From contig NZ_JAMBON010000007.1 in NCBI RefSeq assembly GCF_023715655.1, forward strand, positions 58,774 through 122,773: a DNA stretch of 64,000 bases. Reading direction: 5' to 3'. The DNA comes from Oceanobacillus luteolus. GTDB lineage: Bacteria > Bacillota > Bacilli > Bacillales > Amphibacillaceae. The notes under the pieces were generated by a model. The model did not search any database and was not told where the DNA came from. It saw only the letters and a program-made list of their open reading frames with translations. The position numbers were made by a program, and so were the translations under genes. The first letter of the stretch is position 1. Each line of letters opens with the position of its first letter. Below, in pieces: positions 18,956 through 28,496 of the stretch.

Positions 18956-18979
18956 AACTTAATTAAATTAATTAATAAA
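18956..18979. promoter_or_regulatory. Palindromic operator, presumed ROK repressor site (copy 1)
   Basis: The core TTAATTAAATTAATTAA is a perfect 17-bp palindrome. The surrounding 24 bp recurs exactly, in inverted orientation, at 28266-28289 in front of the ABC importer. Its position at the galK start site and the gene for a ROK repressor in the same locus make it the likely repressor site. Identity is seen; repressor assignment is inference. Confidence 0.6.
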
Positions 18980-19059
18980 GTTATGTTGTAACCATATTGT
19001 ACTATCAAACGAACTAATTATCAATATTAATAAATATTTTAGGAGGTCAAAACGAACGC

Positions 19060-20238
19060 ATGCAAACATTGATTAAACAATTTCATTCTATCTTTCAAAC
19101 AAACAGCACACCAAGAACCTTCTTCGCACCTGGACGAATCAATCTAATCGGCGAACACACCGATTATAATGGCGGGCATGTTTTCCCAGCGGCGATATCC
19201 TATGGTACCTATGCTTTAGCAGCAAAACGAAACGATCAACAATTACGCTTTTACTCGATGAACTTTCCCGAAAAAGGAATCATCACTTGTGACATTGCCG
19301 ATTTAACATTTAATGATAGCCATGACTGGGCGAATTATCCAAAGGGAGTATTTCTACATTTAATGGATGCCGGATTCCACCTTTCCCATGGTGCAGATAT
19401 CCTCTATTACGGCAATATCCCGAATGGTGCTGGCCTATCTTCCTCCGCTTCCATCGAACTCGTTACTGGAGTGTTAGTAGAAGGAATCTATGAGAAAACA
19501 ATCGACCGAATAAAGTTGATTCAGCTCGGTCAGAAAGTAGAAAACGAATATATCGGCGTCAACAGTGGCATTATGGACCAATTCGCCATTGGTATGGGTA
19601 AAGAAAATCAGGCGATGTTATTAAACTGTGACACATTGGAATATAAATATGCCCCACTTAATTTAACGGATCACGTCATTATGATCATCAACACGAACAA
19701 GGAAAGAAAGCTCTCCGGAACAAAATATAATGAACGACGTGCTCAGTGTGAAGCTGCATTGGCAGATTTGCAACAAGAATTGAAGATTCGCAGTTTAGGA
19801 GAATTAACGATAGAAGAATTTGAAGCGAGTAAGCATTTGATAAGCGATGAAGTAAATCAAAAGCGGGCAAAACATGTTGTCTATGAAAACGCCCGCACAC
19901 TGGAAGCTTTCGATGCTTTACAACAAGGGGATCTAGAAGCTTTTGCAGAGTTATTGAACGAGTCACATATTTCGTTACGAGACGATTATGAAGTGACGGG
20001 AGTGGAACTTGATACGATTTCCGAAACAGCATGGAATCTCGATGGTGTACTCGGTGCTCGTATGGTTGGTGCAGGGTTTGGAGGATGTGCCATCGCCCTC
20101 ATTGAAAAAGAGAAAGCCGAAAGCATCAAACAACAGATTAATAAGGTCTATAAAGAAAAAGTCGGTTATGAAGCTACATTCTATACTGCCACGATTGGCG
20201 AAGGTGCAAGAGAAATTCAAATAACGGAGGAGGTTTAA
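19060..20238 (+). CDS. galK: Galactokinase
   Basis: A GHMP kinase of 392 residues, the normal GalK length, that phosphorylates alpha-D-galactose to galactose 1-phosphate in the cytoplasm. The galactokinase signature [19 protein letters not shown] is at about 25-43, the ATP loop [15 protein letters not shown] at about 120, the catalytic-base region [13 protein letters not shown] at about 170 and the C-terminal [16 protein letters not shown] at about 340. The ribosome site AGGAGGTC lies 11 nt upstream of the ATG. It is first of four Leloir genes, followed after one base by galE. Expression probably depends on the cre, promoter and palindromic operator in the 216-bp intergenic region. Confidence 0.95.
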   Translation: MQTLIKQFHSIFQTNSTPRTFFAPGRINLIGEHTDYNGGHVFPAAISYGTYALAAKRNDQQLRFYSMNFPEKGIITCDIADLTFNDSHDWANYPKGVFLHLMDAGFHLSHGADILYYGNIPNGAGLSSSASIELVTGVLVEGIYEKTIDRIKLIQLGQKVENEYIGVNSGIMDQFAIGMGKENQAMLLNCDTLEYKYAPLNLTDHVIMIINTNKERKLSGTKYNERRAQCEAALADLQQELKIRSLGELTIEEFEASKHLISDEVNQKRAKHVVYENARTLEAFDALQQGDLEAFAELLNESHISLRDDYEVTGVELDTISETAWNLDGVLGARMVGAGFGGCAIALIEKEKAESIKQQINKVYKEKVGYEATFYTATIGEGAREIQITEEV

Positions 20239-20239
20239 G

Positions 20240-21241
20240 ATGAGTGTACTAGTTTTGGGAGGGGCCGGGTACATCGGTTCCCACGCAGTCCATCAATTAA
20301 TTGATCAGGGGGAAGAGGTTGTCGTTGTTGATAACTTAACAACCGGGCATGGAAGTGCAATTCATCCAGAAGCCACTTTTTATGAAGGTGATTTGCGGGA
20401 CCTTGAGTTTATCCGTTCCATCTTTGCGAGGGAAAAAATTGACGCTGTGCTTCACTTTGCCGCAAACTCACTCGTTGGAGAATCGATGGAAAAGCCGCTC
20501 CAGTATTTTGACAATAACGTTTACGGAACCCAGGTATTATTGCAAGCGATGGTCGAAGCAAATGTGAAGTACATCGTCTTCTCCTCAACTGCTGCAACCT
20601 ACGGAGAACCAAAGACCGTACCAATCACAGAGAATATGCCAACGAATCCGACCAATACGTATGGTGAAACAAAACTCACGATGGAAAAAATGATGAAATG
20701 GACAGAACAAGCTCATGGCATTAAATATGTTTCACTACGTTATTTTAATGTAGCTGGTGCCAGGGAAACGGCAGAAATCGGTGAGGACCACCGACCAGAA
20801 ACCCATCTCGTCCCGATTATTTTACAGACGGCTTTGAACCAACGCGAGTATATTACCATTTTCGGTGATGACTATGATACTCCCGACGGCACGTGTATCC
20901 GGGATTATGTCCATGTCGAAGATTTAATTGATGCACATTTACTAGCTTTAGAGTATCTAAGAAATAATGGAAAAAGTGATATCTTCAACTTAGGAAGCAA
21001 TCAAGGATTCTCCGTGAAGGAAATGATCGATACAGCCCGTAACGTAACTGGAAAAGAAATTCCTGCTAAAATCGGAAAACGTCGTGCAGGCGACCCTAGC
21101 ACATTAATTGCAAGCTCGGAAAAAGCAAAAGAGATCCTTGGCTGGAATCCAACACGTACAGATATTACAAAAATTATGGAAGATGCTTGGAACTGGCATT
21201 CTACACATCCAACCGGATACGGAAAGGAAGATGAAGCATGA
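20240..21241 (+). CDS. galE: UDP-glucose 4-epimerase
   Basis: A 333-residue extended-SDR enzyme that interconverts UDP-galactose and UDP-glucose. NAD-binding motif [11 protein letters not shown] is at the N-terminus, DVHLFAA-like [13 protein letters not shown] at about 75, the catalytic Ser-Tyr-Lys set in [11 protein letters not shown] and NTYGETK (about 120-150), and the NVAGA motif in [11 protein letters not shown]. It starts one base after the galK stop with GGAGGAGG inside galK, and its stop overlaps the galT start (ATGA), so translation is coupled. It recycles the UDP-sugar used by GalT. Confidence 0.95.
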   Translation: MSVLVLGGAGYIGSHAVHQLIDQGEEVVVVDNLTTGHGSAIHPEATFYEGDLRDLEFIRSIFAREKIDAVLHFAANSLVGESMEKPLQYFDNNVYGTQVLLQAMVEANVKYIVFSSTAATYGEPKTVPITENMPTNPTNTYGETKLTMEKMMKWTEQAHGIKYVSLRYFNVAGARETAEIGEDHRPETHLVPIILQTALNQREYITIFGDDYDTPDGTCIRDYVHVEDLIDAHLLALEYLRNNGKSDIFNLGSNQGFSVKEMIDTARNVTGKEIPAKIGKRRAGDPSTLIASSEKAKEILGWNPTRTDITKIMEDAWNWHSTHPTGYGKEDEA

Positions 21242-22713
21242 TCTACAATCATATCGAAGGACTGATACAACAAGCATTGCAGGCAGAGTTGATTGACTCA
21301 GCCGATGTGCCTTACGTCCGGAATCAGGTTATCCATCAATTAGGACTGGACACTTTTCCGGAAGCCGTAGAGCCGACGAATGATAGTATCCCGAATATCC
21401 TGGAACATCTCATTTCTTATGCTATTGAACATAGAGTGATTGAAGATGTGTTCGATGATAAGGAGATCCTATCCGCTACTATCATGAACTGTTTTATCGC
21501 AAGACCGTCCGTCATCAATGAAACGTTTTATAAGAAATATGAGTCCTCACCACAAGAAGCAACAGACTACTTTTATCATTTAAGTAAGAACAGCAACTAT
21601 ATCCAAATGAATCGAATAGCAAAGAACATCTCCTTTAAGGCCGAATCGGATTATGGTGAATTGGATATCACCATCAACCTATCCAAACCAGAAAAGGACC
21701 CGGAACAGATCAAACGGGAAAAGACGATGAAACGGGACTTGAATTATCCAAAATGCCTGCTTTGTGTAGAAAACGAAGGATACGTAGGTAGAACCGGACA
21801 TCCTGCAAGGGCCAATCACCGGATCATAAAGGTTCCATTGCTTGGAGAAAACTGGTATCTGCAATATTCTCCGTATGTTTACTACAACGAACATAGCATT
21901 TTGCTTTGTGAAGAGCATCGGGATATGAAAATTGACCGGAATACATTCGAACGGCTGCTCAACTTTACGGATCAATTTCCACACTACTTCATCGGTTCCA
22001 ATGCGGACTTGCCGATCGTCGGTGGTTCGATATTAAGTCATGACCATTACCAAGCCGGGAGATATGAATTTCCGATGATGAAAGCAGAAGATGCTTTCCA
22101 TTTTGAACTGAATCAATTCCCTGACGTATCTGCATCCGTTGCGAAATGGCCGATGTCAGTCATCCGTCTGAAAGGAAGAAAGATCGCTGACCTCGTGCGT
22201 GCAGCAGAACATATCTTAAACACATGGCGCAATTATTCCGACCCTGAAGCGGATATCATCGCCTATACAGATGACACACCGCATAATACGATTACGCCTA
22301 TTGCACAAAAACAAGGTGATGTATTTCAACTTAATCTCGTCTTACGAAATAACCGGACATCAAAGGAACATCCGATGGGTATTTTCCATCCGCATGCTGA
22401 TGTTCACCATATTAAAAAAGAAAATATCGGACTCATCGAAGTAATGGGGCTTGCTGTATTACCGCCAAGATTGAAAGATGAACTACAAGAGATTCAAGAT
22501 TATCTATTAGGAAAGTCCAGCAATATCGCACAACACCATGAAGCATGGATAAACCAACTAACCGAAAAATATCCAGCTCTTACTCATGATGCTGAAGCAA
22601 AGGAAATATTGAAAGTCGAGCTCGGACAAAAGTTTGTGAGAATACTAGAAGATGCAGGTGTACTAAAAGAACGTGCAGTTTTTGAACGATTTATTGACAC
22701 GTTGAATAAGTAG
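21238..22713 (+). CDS. galT: Galactose-1-phosphate uridylyltransferase, class II
   Basis: A 491-residue enzyme of the Firmicutes-type GalT class II, longer than the 350-residue class I proteins. It moves UMP from UDP-glucose to galactose 1-phosphate through a uridylylated histidine. Visible landmarks are [13 protein letters not shown] (Cys pair), [34 protein letters not shown] (the HDH-type motif with the likely nucleophilic His) and [23 protein letters not shown]. It overlaps galE by 4 bp and is followed 10 bp later by galM. Confidence 0.95.
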   Translation: MIYNHIEGLIQQALQAELIDSADVPYVRNQVIHQLGLDTFPEAVEPTNDSIPNILEHLISYAIEHRVIEDVFDDKEILSATIMNCFIARPSVINETFYKKYESSPQEATDYFYHLSKNSNYIQMNRIAKNISFKAESDYGELDITINLSKPEKDPEQIKREKTMKRDLNYPKCLLCVENEGYVGRTGHPARANHRIIKVPLLGENWYLQYSPYVYYNEHSILLCEEHRDMKIDRNTFERLLNFTDQFPHYFIGSNADLPIVGGSILSHDHYQAGRYEFPMMKAEDAFHFELNQFPDVSASVAKWPMSVIRLKGRKIADLVRAAEHILNTWRNYSDPEADIIAYTDDTPHNTITPIAQKQGDVFQLNLVLRNNRTSKEHPMGIFHPHADVHHIKKENIGLIEVMGLAVLPPRLKDELQEIQDYLLGKSSNIAQHHEAWINQLTEKYPALTHDAEAKEILKVELGQKFVRILEDAGVLKERAVFERFIDTLNK

Positions 22714-22723
22714 GTGACACATA

Positions 22724-23743
22724 GTGAAGATAGAAAAGGAAACGGTTTTTGGAAATTGGGAGGAATACACCTTAACGAACGATCAAAACATGTCCGTTAG
22801 TGTATTAAACTACGGGGCTATCATTACAAAGATCCTTGTTCCCGACCGAAATGGTAAGCTGGAAAATATCGTACTAAGTTTTAAGGATTATCAAGATTAT
22901 AAAACAAACCCTAATTACTTTGGAGCGATTATTGGCAGGGTCGCTGGCAGAATTCAAGACGCTTCTTTTGATATCGCCGGAACAACCTTTTCATTAGAAG
23001 CAAATGACGGCAACCATCATTTACATGGCGGTTCTGCCGGGTTACATCAAATCATTTGGAAAGTGAGCCCTTTTGAAACGAAAGATTGCATTGGGTTAAC
23101 ATTAACCCACCAATCCCGTGATGGGGACGGTGGATACCCTGGTAATGTGGACATTACCGTTACCTATACGTTAACCAATGATAATCAGTTACAGCTTGAC
23201 TATACAGCTGTAACTGACAAATCAACACCAATTGCGCTTACCAACCATACGTATTTTAATTTATGTGGTAATCTAAGAGATACTGTGCAACACCACTTCT
23301 TAACAATGAACAGTAACAGTTTTGTAGAATTGGATGAAGAACTTATACCAACCGGAAAGATAATTGATGTAGAAGATTCAAGGTTTGATTTTCGGAACAG
23401 TCGGGTTCTTGGAGAAAGTTTCACCAAAGAGCTGAACGGTTATGATCATTATTTCATCTTTGATGATACTCATAGCGGAGAACAAGTGACGTTGACAGAA
23501 CCGACAAGCGGACGCGTTCTCAAAGTGTATAGTAATCAGCCAGGAATGGTCCTATATACAGCCAATGATTTAAATGAAAATATACAACTAAGAGAAGCTG
23601 CAGGTAAAAAACACCTGGGAGTATGCTTTGAAACACAAGGCTCACCTGCTTCATTACATCACGCAGGCTTTCCAAGCATCATCCTCCACCCTGATGAAAC
23701 ATATAGACAACATACGTTGTTTGAATTTCTAATTCATGAATAA
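22724..23743 (+). CDS. galM: Aldose 1-epimerase (mutarotase)
   Basis: A 339-residue GalM that converts beta-D-galactose, released by beta-galactosidase, to the alpha anomer used by galactokinase. Substrate-binding residues are visible: YFGAIIGRVAGRI (about 65-77), NHHLHGGSAGLHQIIW (His about 100), LTNHTYFNLCG (catalytic His about 172) and CFETQGSPASLHHAGFPS with the catalytic Glu (about 305). The start is GTG, six bases after AGGTGA. It closes the gal operon and is followed by a strong terminator. Retention of a mutarotase fits with a formerly functional lacZ in the same locus. Confidence 0.93.
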   Translation: MKIEKETVFGNWEEYTLTNDQNMSVSVLNYGAIITKILVPDRNGKLENIVLSFKDYQDYKTNPNYFGAIIGRVAGRIQDASFDIAGTTFSLEANDGNHHLHGGSAGLHQIIWKVSPFETKDCIGLTLTHQSRDGDGGYPGNVDITVTYTLTNDNQLQLDYTAVTDKSTPIALTNHTYFNLCGNLRDTVQHHFLTMNSNSFVELDEELIPTGKIIDVEDSRFDFRNSRVLGESFTKELNGYDHYFIFDDTHSGEQVTLTEPTSGRVLKVYSNQPGMVLYTANDLNENIQLREAAGKKHLGVCFETQGSPASLHHAGFPSIILHPDETYRQHTLFEFLIHE

Positions 23744-23745
23744 CA

Positions 23746-23784
23746 AAAAGCAGTTAATCCCAAACACAAGGATTAACTGCTTTT
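23746..23784. terminator. Bidirectional terminator between galM and the ROK gene
   Basis: A perfect 15-bp stem (AAAAGCAGTTAATCC / GGATTAACTGCTTTT) with a 9-nt loop lies between convergent genes and serves both. Confidence 0.88.
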
Positions 23785-23794
23785 CATTTATATA

Positions 23795-24958
23795 CTATTT
23801 CTGAAACAATTCCACAAGCAATAGAGAAACTGCACCTAACAATGTTGCATCATCACCTAAGCGTGAAACGGTCACTTCCGTTTTCTTCGCCTCGGTTGTC
23901 AGAGCTCGTTGTTCGATTGTTTTAGCAATCACTGGAACAATAAATTCCTGGCTTTTCATGACGCCACCACCGAGTACAATTCGACTAGGATTAACGATAT
24001 GAATGAGATTCGTCAGTCCAATCCCGATGATTTCTCCTGTTTCTTGTAAAAATTGTAAAGCCTCCGCGTCCCCGCTTTTTGCCAGCTTATAGATTTCTTC
24101 ACCGTTCAACGCATCTTCAAGCTGGAATTGTTTTTTATAGCGTTCTGCGATAGCATGTCCACTTACATAGGCCTGTAAACAACCAGGGTTCCCACATTCG
24201 CAGATTTCACCATGCAAATCGATTGACATATGGCCAAACTCTCCCGCAATGTCCTGTGCACCGTGATATAGATTTCCATCGATCACAAAACCGGCTCCAA
24301 CACCACTACCGATATTTACTGCAACCATACTATCGACGTCGCCATTACCGCCAAACCACGATTCCCCAAGCGCTATTGCACGGGCATCGTTTTCCACTTG
24401 AACCGTTAAATCAAAGTGTTCTTCCAACGTTTCTTTAATCGGAATATTTCTTAAATCCAAGTTTGGGGCGACTAAAGACATTCCCGTATGGACATCAACG
24501 ACCCCATGCATCGCAACCCCGATTCCAATGATTTTTCCATGATCGCCACCAGTGGATCGGATCATCGCTTCAACCATTTCGATCAAAATGGAAAGGAATT
24601 TATCATTCGTTAATGGCTTCGTTAACGTATAAGATTCTGAGCGCTTTAGTATGTTTCCGGACAAATCGGTTAATACACAGTCTACAGAACCAGGACCTGC
24701 ATCAATCCCGATGACATAGAAAGCGTCGCCATTGATTTGAAGCATCTTTGGCTTGCGCCCGCCACTGGATTCTCCAAGGTCACTTTCTGTAACGATCCCC
24801 TCTTTCATCAGTTCCCTGACGATACTGCTCACCGTTGGGGGCGTTAGTTTAGTATCCTTCGCAATTTGAGCTCTGGATATTGGCTCAGCTGTTCGTATTT
24901 TATTTAAAACGATCGATTTATTGACGGATTTCATTAATTGAAACGAACCACGTTCCAT
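23795..24958 (-). CDS. ROK-family transcriptional repressor (XylR/NagC-like)
   Basis: A 387-residue repressor. An N-terminal winged HTH (about 10-75, ISRAQIAKDTKLTPPTVSSIVRELMKEG) is fused to a sugar-kinase-like ROK domain. It shows a phosphate-binding segment VIGIDAGPGSVDCVL, the sugar-binding/ROK motif NIGSGVGAGFVIDG with GHMSIDLHGEICECGNPGCLQAYVSG (Zn-binding Cys residues) and a C-terminal GGGVMKSQEFI. Such proteins release DNA when they bind a sugar. It lies between the gal operon (convergent) and the importer genes (same strand). It most likely controls both through the duplicated 24-bp palindrome at 18956 and 28266. Inducer unknown; galactose or lactose is the natural guess. Confidence 0.85.
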   Translation of the reverse strand: MERGSFQLMKSVNKSIVLNKIRTAEPISRAQIAKDTKLTPPTVSSIVRELMKEGIVTESDLGESSGGRKPKMLQINGDAFYVIGIDAGPGSVDCVLTDLSGNILKRSESYTLTKPLTNDKFLSILIEMVEAMIRSTGGDHGKIIGIGVAMHGVVDVHTGMSLVAPNLDLRNIPIKETLEEHFDLTVQVENDARAIALGESWFGGNGDVDSMVAVNIGSGVGAGFVIDGNLYHGAQDIAGEFGHMSIDLHGEICECGNPGCLQAYVSGHAIAERYKKQFQLEDALNGEEIYKLAKSGDAEALQFLQETGEIIGIGLTNLIHIVNPSRIVLGGGVMKSQEFIVPVIAKTIEQRALTTEAKKTEVTVSRLGDDATLLGAVSLLLVELFQK

Positions 24959-25037
24959 ACGTATCCCCCGTTTACTTCATGTGATAACTGTCTATCTACT
25001 ATATTAAATATCTTGTACTAAAAAAACAAAAGATTCA

Positions 25038-25865
25038 TCAACCTTTAACCGATCCGGTCATTCCTTCAACAAAGAATCGTTGTAGGAAGAAGAAGACGAG
25101 AGCAGTCGGTATCGTACCTATCACAATCGCTGTATAAATGACGCCATAGTCCGGGGTATATCCCGACCCTAAATTCGAAATCAATAATGGGATCGTCTGA
25201 TTTTCTGGCGATTGTATAATGACTAATGGCCATAGATAATTATTCCAATTGTTCATGAAAGATATAATCCCGGCAGCAGCCAACGTATTTTTCATCGATG
25301 GCATATAAATCCTGAAAAATATCCCTAACTCGCTAAGTCCATCAATTCTACCTGCCTCAATCAAATCTTTCGTGAACATCTTTGTATTCTGTCTAAAGAA
25401 GAAAACAAAAAATGCTGTAGTTACATATGGCAAAATAACTGCATATAACGTGTCCACTCCGATTGCTGGAAACACTTGCGAGATATTTCCGAAGAACCTA
25501 AATAACGGAATCATCAAAGCAGCAAACGGTATCATCATAGAAAGCAAGAGAATCGTAAAGACAATGTCTTTCCCCTTACTCTGGTAAACTTCAAATCCAT
25601 ATCCCGCAAGAGCGGATACGATGAGACATAATACTGTAGCAATAATAGCAATAAAAAATGAATTAAACAACGCGGAGCCAACATTGTAGTTTGCAAAGAG
25701 GTTGCTTAAGTTCTCAAACAAGTTGCTTCCTGGCATTAAGCTCCCCCGAGTAATATCAACCGATTTATTCGTCATGCTGATTAACATCCAAATAAATGGA
25801 AACAGGGAAACGAATGCCGCCACACTTAATATCACGTAAGTAAAGATCGACTTCCAGTTAATCAT
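25038..25865 (-). CDS. Carbohydrate ABC transporter permease, MalG/LacG-like
   Basis: A 275-residue permease with six membrane segments and the cytoplasmic EAA loop EAGRIDGLSELGIFFRIYMPSMK (about 165-188), which contacts the ATPase. It ends with the VEGMTGSVKG tail typical of MalG-type subunits. The start overlaps the stop of the partner permease (ATGA). No ATPase gene is present in the locus, as is usual in Bacillaceae, where a shared MsmX-type ATPase serves several sugar importers. Context suggests lactose or a galactoside as substrate; not provable from sequence. Confidence 0.88.
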   Translation of the reverse strand: MINWKSIFTYVILSVAAFVSLFPFIWMLISMTNKSVDITRGSLMPGSNLFENLSNLFANYNVGSALFNSFFIAIIATVLCLIVSALAGYGFEVYQSKGKDIVFTILLLSMMIPFAALMIPLFRFFGNISQVFPAIGVDTLYAVILPYVTTAFFVFFFRQNTKMFTKDLIEAGRIDGLSELGIFFRIYMPSMKNTLAAAGIISFMNNWNNYLWPLVIIQSPENQTIPLLISNLGSGYTPDYGVIYTAIVIGTIPTALVFFFLQRFFVEGMTGSVKG

Positions 25866-26734
25866 TTTTTGTCACCACGAAGTCTGAATTGAATGATAGA
25901 GAAGATCACGGTCAAAATAACGATGACAAAGGAAACAGCTGCCGCATAACCAAAGTCAGGCGTGTACTCGAATGATAGATTATAAATATATTGTGAGATG
26001 GTTAATGTTTCATTTCCTGGACCACCTCTTGTGATGTTCATCGGCTCATCGAACAATTGAAGTGTTCCAATGGTAGATGTAATCGCCGTAAAAAGAATGA
26101 TAGGCTTTAACATCGGAATCGTAATATAGAAAAACTGTTGGAAGGAATTTGCTCCATCGACCCTAGCTGCCTCATAAACAGATTTATCCACATTTTGTAA
26201 AGCTGCTAAATAGAAGATCATATTGTACCCCGTCCAACGCCACGTAATAGCGATGATGATCAATACCTTCGCCCAAAACGGGTCCATCAACCATTCGATC
26301 GGTTCAGAGATTAAGGATAGATTTAATAGAAACTTGTTTACAATCCCATCTGTTGAGAATAAGTACTTGAAGATAACCGAATAAGCAACAAGTGATATAA
26401 CAGCCGGTAAAAAGATAGCCGTCCTGAAGAATCCTTTAAACTTCAAATCAGGATTATTCAACAGTACAGAGAAAAACAAGGCAAGTAAAATCATGACCGG
26501 AACCTGAATAATTAAGTAAATGAACGTATTTCTGATCGCCGTCAATGCCACCGGGTCATTGAGTAAACGTCGATAATTATCCAATCCAGCAAATTCCAGA
26601 TTCACTCCCATCCCCGACTGAAAAGATAGGATGAGAGCTTGCAGCATCGGATAAAAATAAAATAAAGTAATGAAAATAACTGCAATCAGGATGAAAAACC
26701 AACCTAATAAGTCTTTACTTCTTACAAGCTTCAT
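25862..26734 (-). CDS. Carbohydrate ABC transporter permease, MalF/LacF-like
   Basis: A 290-residue first permease of the sugar importer with six membrane segments and the EAA loop YEAARVDGANSFQQFFYITIPMLKP (split at about 188-212). It pairs with the overlapping MalG-like gene to form the channel. It lies 89 bp downstream of the broken binding-protein gene, on the same strand. The reading frame is intact, so decay of the importer so far affects only the binding protein. Confidence 0.88.
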   Translation of the reverse strand: MKLVRSKDLLGWFFILIAVIFITLFYFYPMLQALILSFQSGMGVNLEFAGLDNYRRLLNDPVALTAIRNTFIYLIIQVPVMILLALFFSVLLNNPDLKFKGFFRTAIFLPAVISLVAYSVIFKYLFSTDGIVNKFLLNLSLISEPIEWLMDPFWAKVLIIIAITWRWTGYNMIFYLAALQNVDKSVYEAARVDGANSFQQFFYITIPMLKPIILFTAITSTIGTLQLFDEPMNITRGGPGNETLTISQYIYNLSFEYTPDFGYAAAVSFVIVILTVIFSIIQFRLRGDKK

Positions 26735-26823
26735 TTGTGATCACTCCAAACGTTGAGATGTATAGAAAGCCATGATTATTTTTATAACTATCAATCTAGC
26801 AAGGATAGATAGGTAGCTTTCCT

Positions 26824-28107
26824 TTAATTACTAAGTCGCCCTTCTGCTTGCTTTTGGGCATCTTCTAGAGCTTCCTCGAGACTCTTACCGCTTTTATATT
26901 TCTGTATCTCACCAATGAGAATATCCATGACCGCATACGTATGCATTCCATAATTCACACTTGGAATCTCTTCCATCCATGTGATAAAGTCGGCAATAAT
27001 TTTTTGTCCTCCGAAGAAATCATCACGAATTTGGAAAGCTTCTCCGTCTAAAGCCGGTAAATACGTACCGATGGCACCAATCTCTGTCACGAGATCCTGA
27101 TATAGCTCCTTATTTGAAACAAATGTACTTGCTAAAAATTCTGCTGCCTTTTCTTTACCAGGAATATTCAGTACATAGAAAGAACTTCCGCCCAGGTTGG
27201 ATGCATTCACCGCGCCTTCAACCGGCAGTCTTGGAATCGGCACTACCGTCCATTTTTCAGCTTGTGATTCTTCCGCTTTAATATTCGGCGTCATCCAATT
27301 TCCTACCGCCACACTGACGACTGCTCCACTATTAAAAGCTGAAACTCTGGAACTCCAATCTGTATTGATATGAGCGATTCCTTCTTCTTGCAATGCATTA
27401 TAAATCCGCACCGCTTCTTTCACCGCTTCATTATCACTGATATCTGCTGTTCTTCCATCTTCTTCGGTGAACCAGACACCAGCGGTCTGAATCATATGTC
27501 TTAAATCATCCGGATCGTTTGGATTAATGGAAATCATGTATTTCCCTGTCTTCTCTTTTATGTCCTTACCAATTTCAAGAAATTCGTCCCATGTGATATT
27601 CGTCAGGTCCTCTGGAGTGTATCCCGCTTCTTCTAAGTAATCGGTCCGTAAATATAACCCAGTTACACCCGTATCAAAGGGTACTCCATATTGGCCCCCT
27701 TCAAAACTTGTCGGCGCCTTTTTATAATCTGCAAAATCATCGATATCGAAGTAATCCGATAAATCATAAAAAGCATCTGGATATGCTTGTAAGAAGCTTT
27801 GTGCCCGGTAATCTTCAATGAGAACAATATTCGGCATCCCATGCATCGTCCCGGAGCTCAATCCAGTATTTAATCGTTGAACAATATCTTTTTATCCATT
27901 TTCTATGATTTGTAGCTTGAAATCCTCATCTTCCTGCTTGTAGTACTCTCCTGCCATTTCTAATGCAGCCACATTAAATAATGGATCCCAAGCCCATGCT
28001 GTCAGAACACCGGACTCCTCGTATGTATTTTTAGCAGCCCCAAATGAGCAAGCTGAAAGGATACATATCAACAACACCACCATGATTACTGTCATCCATT
28101 TTTTCAC
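26824..28107 (-). pseudogene. Sugar-binding lipoprotein (SBP family 1) interrupted by an in-frame stop
   Basis: The 428-codon gene begins at GTG 28107 after GGGGGT. It encodes a lipobox ILSAC and then an SBP family 1 fold. An ochre codon (TAA, 27894-27892) interrupts it at codon 72, after LQIIENG. The same frame continues directly with KDIVQRLNTGLSSGTMHGMPN and stays open to 26824, with all expected landmarks (GGQYGVPFDTGVTGLYLRTD, WDEFLEIGKDIKEKTGK). A single C-to-T change of CAA to TAA explains it. Without readthrough the cell makes only a 71-residue stub, although internal initiation at ATG 27861 could make a signal-less fragment. It would have been the capture protein of the lactose/galactoside importer. 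A sequencing error cannot be excluded. Confidence 0.85.
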
Positions 28108-28220
28108 TTTTTCTACCCCCTAATTTGTTGTCAGTCAGATATGTAACACACCTATCATGGGTTTTTACAAAAAAGATACCGCTAATCCTTGAGCTAAAGA
28201 GCGATGCCTTTACGTGTTTG

Positions 28221-28234
28221 AGTAAACGCTTTCT
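28221..28234. promoter_or_regulatory. Candidate cre box upstream of the sugar importer
   Basis: AGTAAACGCTTTCT agrees with the cre consensus except at the two outer positions. It lies 114 bp upstream of the binding-protein start and 32 bp downstream of the palindromic operator. Read on the minus strand it is AGAAAGCGTTTACT, a form close to many functional sites. Confidence 0.45.
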
Positions 28235-28265
28235 AAATCACCTATAAAATAATGCTCCCGAAATG

Positions 28266-28289
28266 TTTATTAATTAATTTAATTAAGTT
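28266..28289. promoter_or_regulatory. Palindromic operator, presumed ROK repressor site (copy 2)
   Basis: This is an exact inverted copy of the 24-bp site at 18956-18979 and contains the same 17-bp palindrome TTAATTAAATTAATTAA. It lies 159 bp upstream of the importer binding-protein gene. The remaining intergenic DNA (28108-28394) shows no gene. Confidence 0.6.
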
Positions 28290-28394
28290 TAATATTACAG
28301 AGTAATTTTAGGTATGCCAATAGAAGAGTAAATAATATTCATCTCTTGTAGAGTGGTTAGATTTAGCATTTATTTCATGACTTATTCTATAAAA

Positions 28395-28439
28395 GAAGTA
28401 AGGATATCTGGAACGTGCTGCTCCAAATATCCTTACTTC
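28395..28439 (-). terminator. Terminator of the large LTD surface-protein gene
   Basis: An 18-bp stem with one mismatch (GAAGTAAGGATATCTGGA / TCCAAATATCCTTACTTC) and a 9-nt loop lies 58 bp after the stop. On the minus strand it is followed by TTTTATAGAAT. Confidence 0.78.
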
Positions 28440-28496
28440 ACGTATCTATTATTCACATGTTCACGTAACGTAAAAGTGTCCGAGTTCCTTTCCAGA

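Noticed and set aside
19688..20032. Minus-strand frames inside galK and galE
   Set aside because: They lie wholly inside strongly recognised genes and resemble no family.
26824..27861. Independent cytoplasmic binding protein starting at ATG 27861
   Set aside because: It has no signal peptide or good ribosome site and is in the same frame as the lipoprotein start upstream; it is the rest of the interrupted gene.
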